Positions 62,401-64,000 of a stretch of DNA of 64,000 bases are shown here, one piece after another. The translations under genes were made by a program, and so were the position numbers. The number at the start of each line of letters is the position of its first letter. The first letter of the stretch is position 1. Origin of the DNA: Pseudoalteromonas luteoviolacea DSM 6061 (lineage in GTDB: Bacteria; Pseudomonadota; Gammaproteobacteria; Enterobacterales; Alteromonadaceae); the NCBI RefSeq assembly GCF_001625655.1, contig NZ_AUYB01000132.1, positions 62,001-126,000 of the forward strand. Direction: 5' to 3'. The notes below the pieces were generated by a model that worked only from the letters and a program-made list of their open reading frames with translations, had not been told where the DNA came from and made no database searches.

Positions 62401-64000
62401 CAGTTTGCACGTTAACGAATATGCAAGCTTTAGAAGCAACGTCAACGTATACGGTACATCGGAGCTACTTGGCGAGACACGTATAGGCGTTGCGATGCAT
62501 GCGTCTGATGAAGAAGAGACTCAACTGCTTCGCAGCGCGCAATTGATTCTCGAACAAAATCATTTTGAGCACGCATTTGCCATCTACCACAAAGGTGCAA
62601 ATCCGATTGTATTCCAAGATGGCCGAGTAGGTATTCGTAACGACCGACCTGAAGCTGAGCTCGACATTGTAGGTGACGTAAAGGTAGAGGGAGACATTGA
62701 ATTAAATGGTGTGCTTCGCGGCACAGGACAACTTGAATGTCTAGATGGAGCAAAGATCTTAGGTGATGTGGAGCTTCGCTCTGACTTGACGGTATACGAT
62801 GATGCGCTCTTTAAAGACACCGTGACAATTGAAGGCCAAACCACCATTGAGCGCAAGCTAACGCTTGAGAGTGACGCTGTTTTTGCAAAAAGCTTGAGCC
62901 TAGGTGAAGAGCTGACGATTCATGGCAATGCTTACTTTAAAGATGCAGTGCATTTAGATAAGGATGCAACAATCCGTGGCAGCTTGACAGTCGAAGGGTT
63001 AGAGCCACAGGCTAAGGTTGAACTCAAACCTGCTGTGAATATGCTAAATACGCTGTCAGTTCAAGGCACGGCGAAATTTGGTGATATGCTCAGAGCGCCA
63101 AAAGTAGATGTTCAGCATAAGGTGAATATTGGTGAAGCTCATACTGATATTGCGATGTTGTCTGTAAACACCACTGAAGGCGAAAATGCACTGGATATTG
63201 GTATTCGTGGCAACTCTGAACTGGTACTGGATGGCAACGCAAATCTCGGCCTTGGCTGTGCGCAGCCAACACACAAACTAGATGTGCATGGAGATGTTCG
63301 TATCTCAGAACAACTGAAGGTTGAAGGAGAGTTGATCCTTGAAAATCAGCTTCATTTAGACCAGGGTGCACAAATTGTCGGTGATTGCTCAATCCAGGGT
63401 GAGCTTTCACCGACAACCCTGAAAATGCCTTCAGGCCCTTGCATTGACGCAACCTCGGCAGATATTGAGTTAGGTGGTGAAACGCCTTCAGATCACGTTG
63501 TTGCTACACAAGCTGCGGTTAAAGCATATGTTGATGAACATGCTTGGCGATTTGGTCGTGGCAAAAAGGTAGTTGCTATTCATAACCAAGATGAGTTTGA
63601 CGCGGTGTTTAGCCGAGAGAACTTAAATAACATGACGATCTTGTTATTCCCACATAATGGTCACAGACAAGTTTGTCGAGCTTACAAGCTGAAAAACTCT
63701 GTTCAAGTTGGGTCAAACTTAAGCATTGTTGGTTTCAATGAGCGTGAAACGCGTATTGTAAAAGCACATGTCGGCTGCAGATTTATTATTCGTGGTGATC
63801 GCGACGCGCCAGTGAAACACGTTTCAATGCATGGCTTTACTTTTGATGGAGCGATTCATGAAGTATCCAGAGAAATGAGCATGTATGAAGGAAATGGTGG
63901 TGCGTTTAACTTACGTTATGCTGACCAAATTGAGCTTAATTGTGTTATCGAAAATCACTGTGTAAGTGGCGATGGTGGAGCGATTTACGGCGAGGATGTT
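59405..64000 (+). CDS. Giant modular tail fibre, N-terminal 1532 residues (runs off the window)
   Basis: An open frame starts at the ATG overlapping the previous stop and stays open to the last base. The N-terminus has the attachment-like segment FDDLKTPTGDDFESLIRSGFNQ, as in the fibres at 26908 and 32060. From about residue 70 to 1350 it is a chain of short beta units with recurring forms such as LxVxGxxxFxGxLxV and (L/V)GVG/LGLGxxxPxxxLxV (RVGVGTASPDESFHV, YLGLGMERPEFMLDV, NLGLGCAQPTHKLDV). Such units build long trimeric fibre shafts. The last 150 residues turn into a right-handed beta-helix (GGAFNLRYADQIELNCVIENHCVSGDGGAIYGED). It should reach and bind the target surface. Confidence 0.88.
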   Translation, partial: MNKVSDQEIVAECDTTSVIAKNSRAELIDKFDDLKTPTGDDFESLIRSGFNQIDDPIAVVQNGDEQEIAVTSALSVSPDGETEQFRVDSDAVTVDTELLVSPNGGEAVALKVEADTLTMYDKVKIDSDGNDLLQVSGNVKSTGELKSQTANISERVTAGEFSVKKGTVKALEAGLDGNNQPYVTAQGKLTAQESVIAEKDIQSASLSVSGEAELGGDTTAHMLTVAEKTMLQGELFAAKPAIFESHIEVAKLGVGLDEQSTGAKLHIGKRSTDTSDLLRVDDLNQDATPFIINPEGRVGVGTASPDESFHVTKNVLVGKNKDDAHILLSGEGNGEFTGQVKVKESLDVDGDAAFGANAHVDAALSVGTQSPSAKLDVQSNQGDILNLGNSNDTLVKVTNAPLVGEQPVNILVNTQVSENLYVGEKVTAKHAQIDMTLNAGATDVDKLDVAQDTTVQGQTRTRQLQVGEQPNVPVQSEAGAVINTTLDVKDHADFTSIHGKNDIESDSLVISPNVTAKQALTVGENSISDEATLTVKGTIADEPALLVKDKDGNHLVRVKQSSAIMGSADKAISLEVKGDVKTPELEITEHAKVKKANFSEHIVIAKDSLQSDWTTDAKLSVLAHNEQSQSVDVSFFDGLNTTSLIHAKAKNIGLFQPNPQAQLHVGEAALFDKDVTSLTGVYVVDERSEHGGFSATLEQTQVGSSQKSADLSVFGNTHLNGEFSIIENEHTTVNFSASQFKLTQESNIPVFKVTNSAGDTEVIAAPGRLAINQTLPNDETNLAVTGLAQITGQLNVNHNGDDALTVDGKTMLKGHATLKDGLAVSVTNNTGDAQRVALQVSGESQLDGQLHVTKQTTLDHDLLVRGNTAISSNLEVARSTIIGEDLNVHGEHYAMGSVVINGTEGRDALTVDNNVSFRADLDVAGNLSLAPYQASARLHICEKDQHAIRIDDPAGNVQMVVSRGYLGLGMERPEFMLDVAEDARFRKDLAIQGRLEIDDSLHVNEYASFRSNVNVYGTSELLGETRIGVAMHASDEEETQLLRSAQLILEQNHFEHAFAIYHKGANPIVFQDGRVGIRNDRPEAELDIVGDVKVEGDIELNGVLRGTGQLECLDGAKILGDVELRSDLTVYDDALFKDTVTIEGQTTIERKLTLESDAVFAKSLSLGEELTIHGNAYFKDAVHLDKDATIRGSLTVEGLEPQAKVELKPAVNMLNTLSVQGTAKFGDMLRAPKVDVQHKVNIGEAHTDIAMLSVNTTEGENALDIGIRGNSELVLDGNANLGLGCAQPTHKLDVHGDVRISEQLKVEGELILENQLHLDQGAQIVGDCSIQGELSPTTLKMPSGPCIDATSADIELGGETPSDHVVATQAAVKAYVDEHAWRFGRGKKVVAIHNQDEFDAVFSRENLNNMTILLFPHNGHRQVCRAYKLKNSVQVGSNLSIVGFNERETRIVKAHVGCRFIIRGDRDAPVKHVSMHGFTFDGAIHEVSREMSMYEGNGGAFNLRYADQIELNCVIENHCVSGDGGAIYGEDV

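Noticed and set aside
59557..63452. Series of minus-strand ORFs
   Set aside because: They oppose the continuous giant-fibre frame, have biased Ser/Thr/Leu compositions and no ribosome binding sites; they are shadows.
23246..64000. Contractile-tailed prophage
   Set aside because: Sheath, tube, spike and baseplate genes are present, but there is no terminase, portal, capsid, integrase or replication gene; AAA+ ATPase, DUF4255 and DUF5908 point to an injection system.

Overview
The window looks like the chromosome of a marine gammaproteobacterium of the Pseudoalteromonas type. This is inferred from AT-rich DNA with oceanic-gammaproteobacterial gene families, a gltA / sdhCDAB-sucABCD TCA block, a large TonB-dependent receptor, and above all a contractile injection system whose layout recalls the MAC (metamorphosis-associated contractile structure) locus of Pseudoalteromonas luteoviolacea. 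No rRNA, tRNA, insertion sequence, integrase or CRISPR array was seen.

Bases 1-16200 are housekeeping: the 5' part of xthA (minus strand), a small exported protein with an internal repeat, a TonB-dependent receptor, acylphosphatase, gltA (minus), then divergently sdhCDAB, sucAB and sucCD. Together these encode citrate synthase, succinate dehydrogenase, the 2-oxoglutarate dehydrogenase E1 and E2 subunits, and succinyl-CoA synthetase. The E2 subunit carries two tandem lipoyl domains.

Bases 16500-22900 are a loose set of less characterised genes: a four-helix membrane protein, a TPR protein ending in a degenerate GGDEF domain, a minus-strand cytosolic protein of unknown function, a stand-alone condensation/acyltransferase-like protein and an ECF sigma factor.

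Bases 23200-64000 (running off the end) form a contractile injection system locus. It opens with a NusG/RfaH-type specialised antiterminator, translationally coupled to a T4-type lysozyme-like protein, the AAA+ ATPase and the tail-terminator (DUF4255). Then come fibre genes, a methyltransferase-like/TPR/GNAT fusion, a pair of paralogous unknown proteins, a DNA/RNA non-specific nuclease-like protein (candidate Pne1-type effector) and a 944-residue protein with a hydrophobic N-terminal part (candidate Mif1-type effector). An accessory block follows at 42400-47000 (lipoprotein, exported protein, FecR-domain protein, catalytically altered RpfF-like crotonase, small unknown). The structural operon begins at 47504: sheath, two tube proteins, DUF5908, LysM/CIS-tube adaptor, VgrG-like spike, gp25, two baseplate-J proteins and a giant modular fibre of at least 1532 residues.

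The most interesting observation is regulatory. An identical 14-base element, TGATGTGGCGGAGC, resembling the E. coli ops site GGCGGTAGNNTG, lies at the start of the antiterminator gene and again about 24 kb downstream in the leader of the sheath operon, and several terminator-like hairpins lie between genes of the locus. This suggests that a dedicated RfaH-like factor controls expression of the injection system by antitermination. That is inference from sequence and has not been tested.
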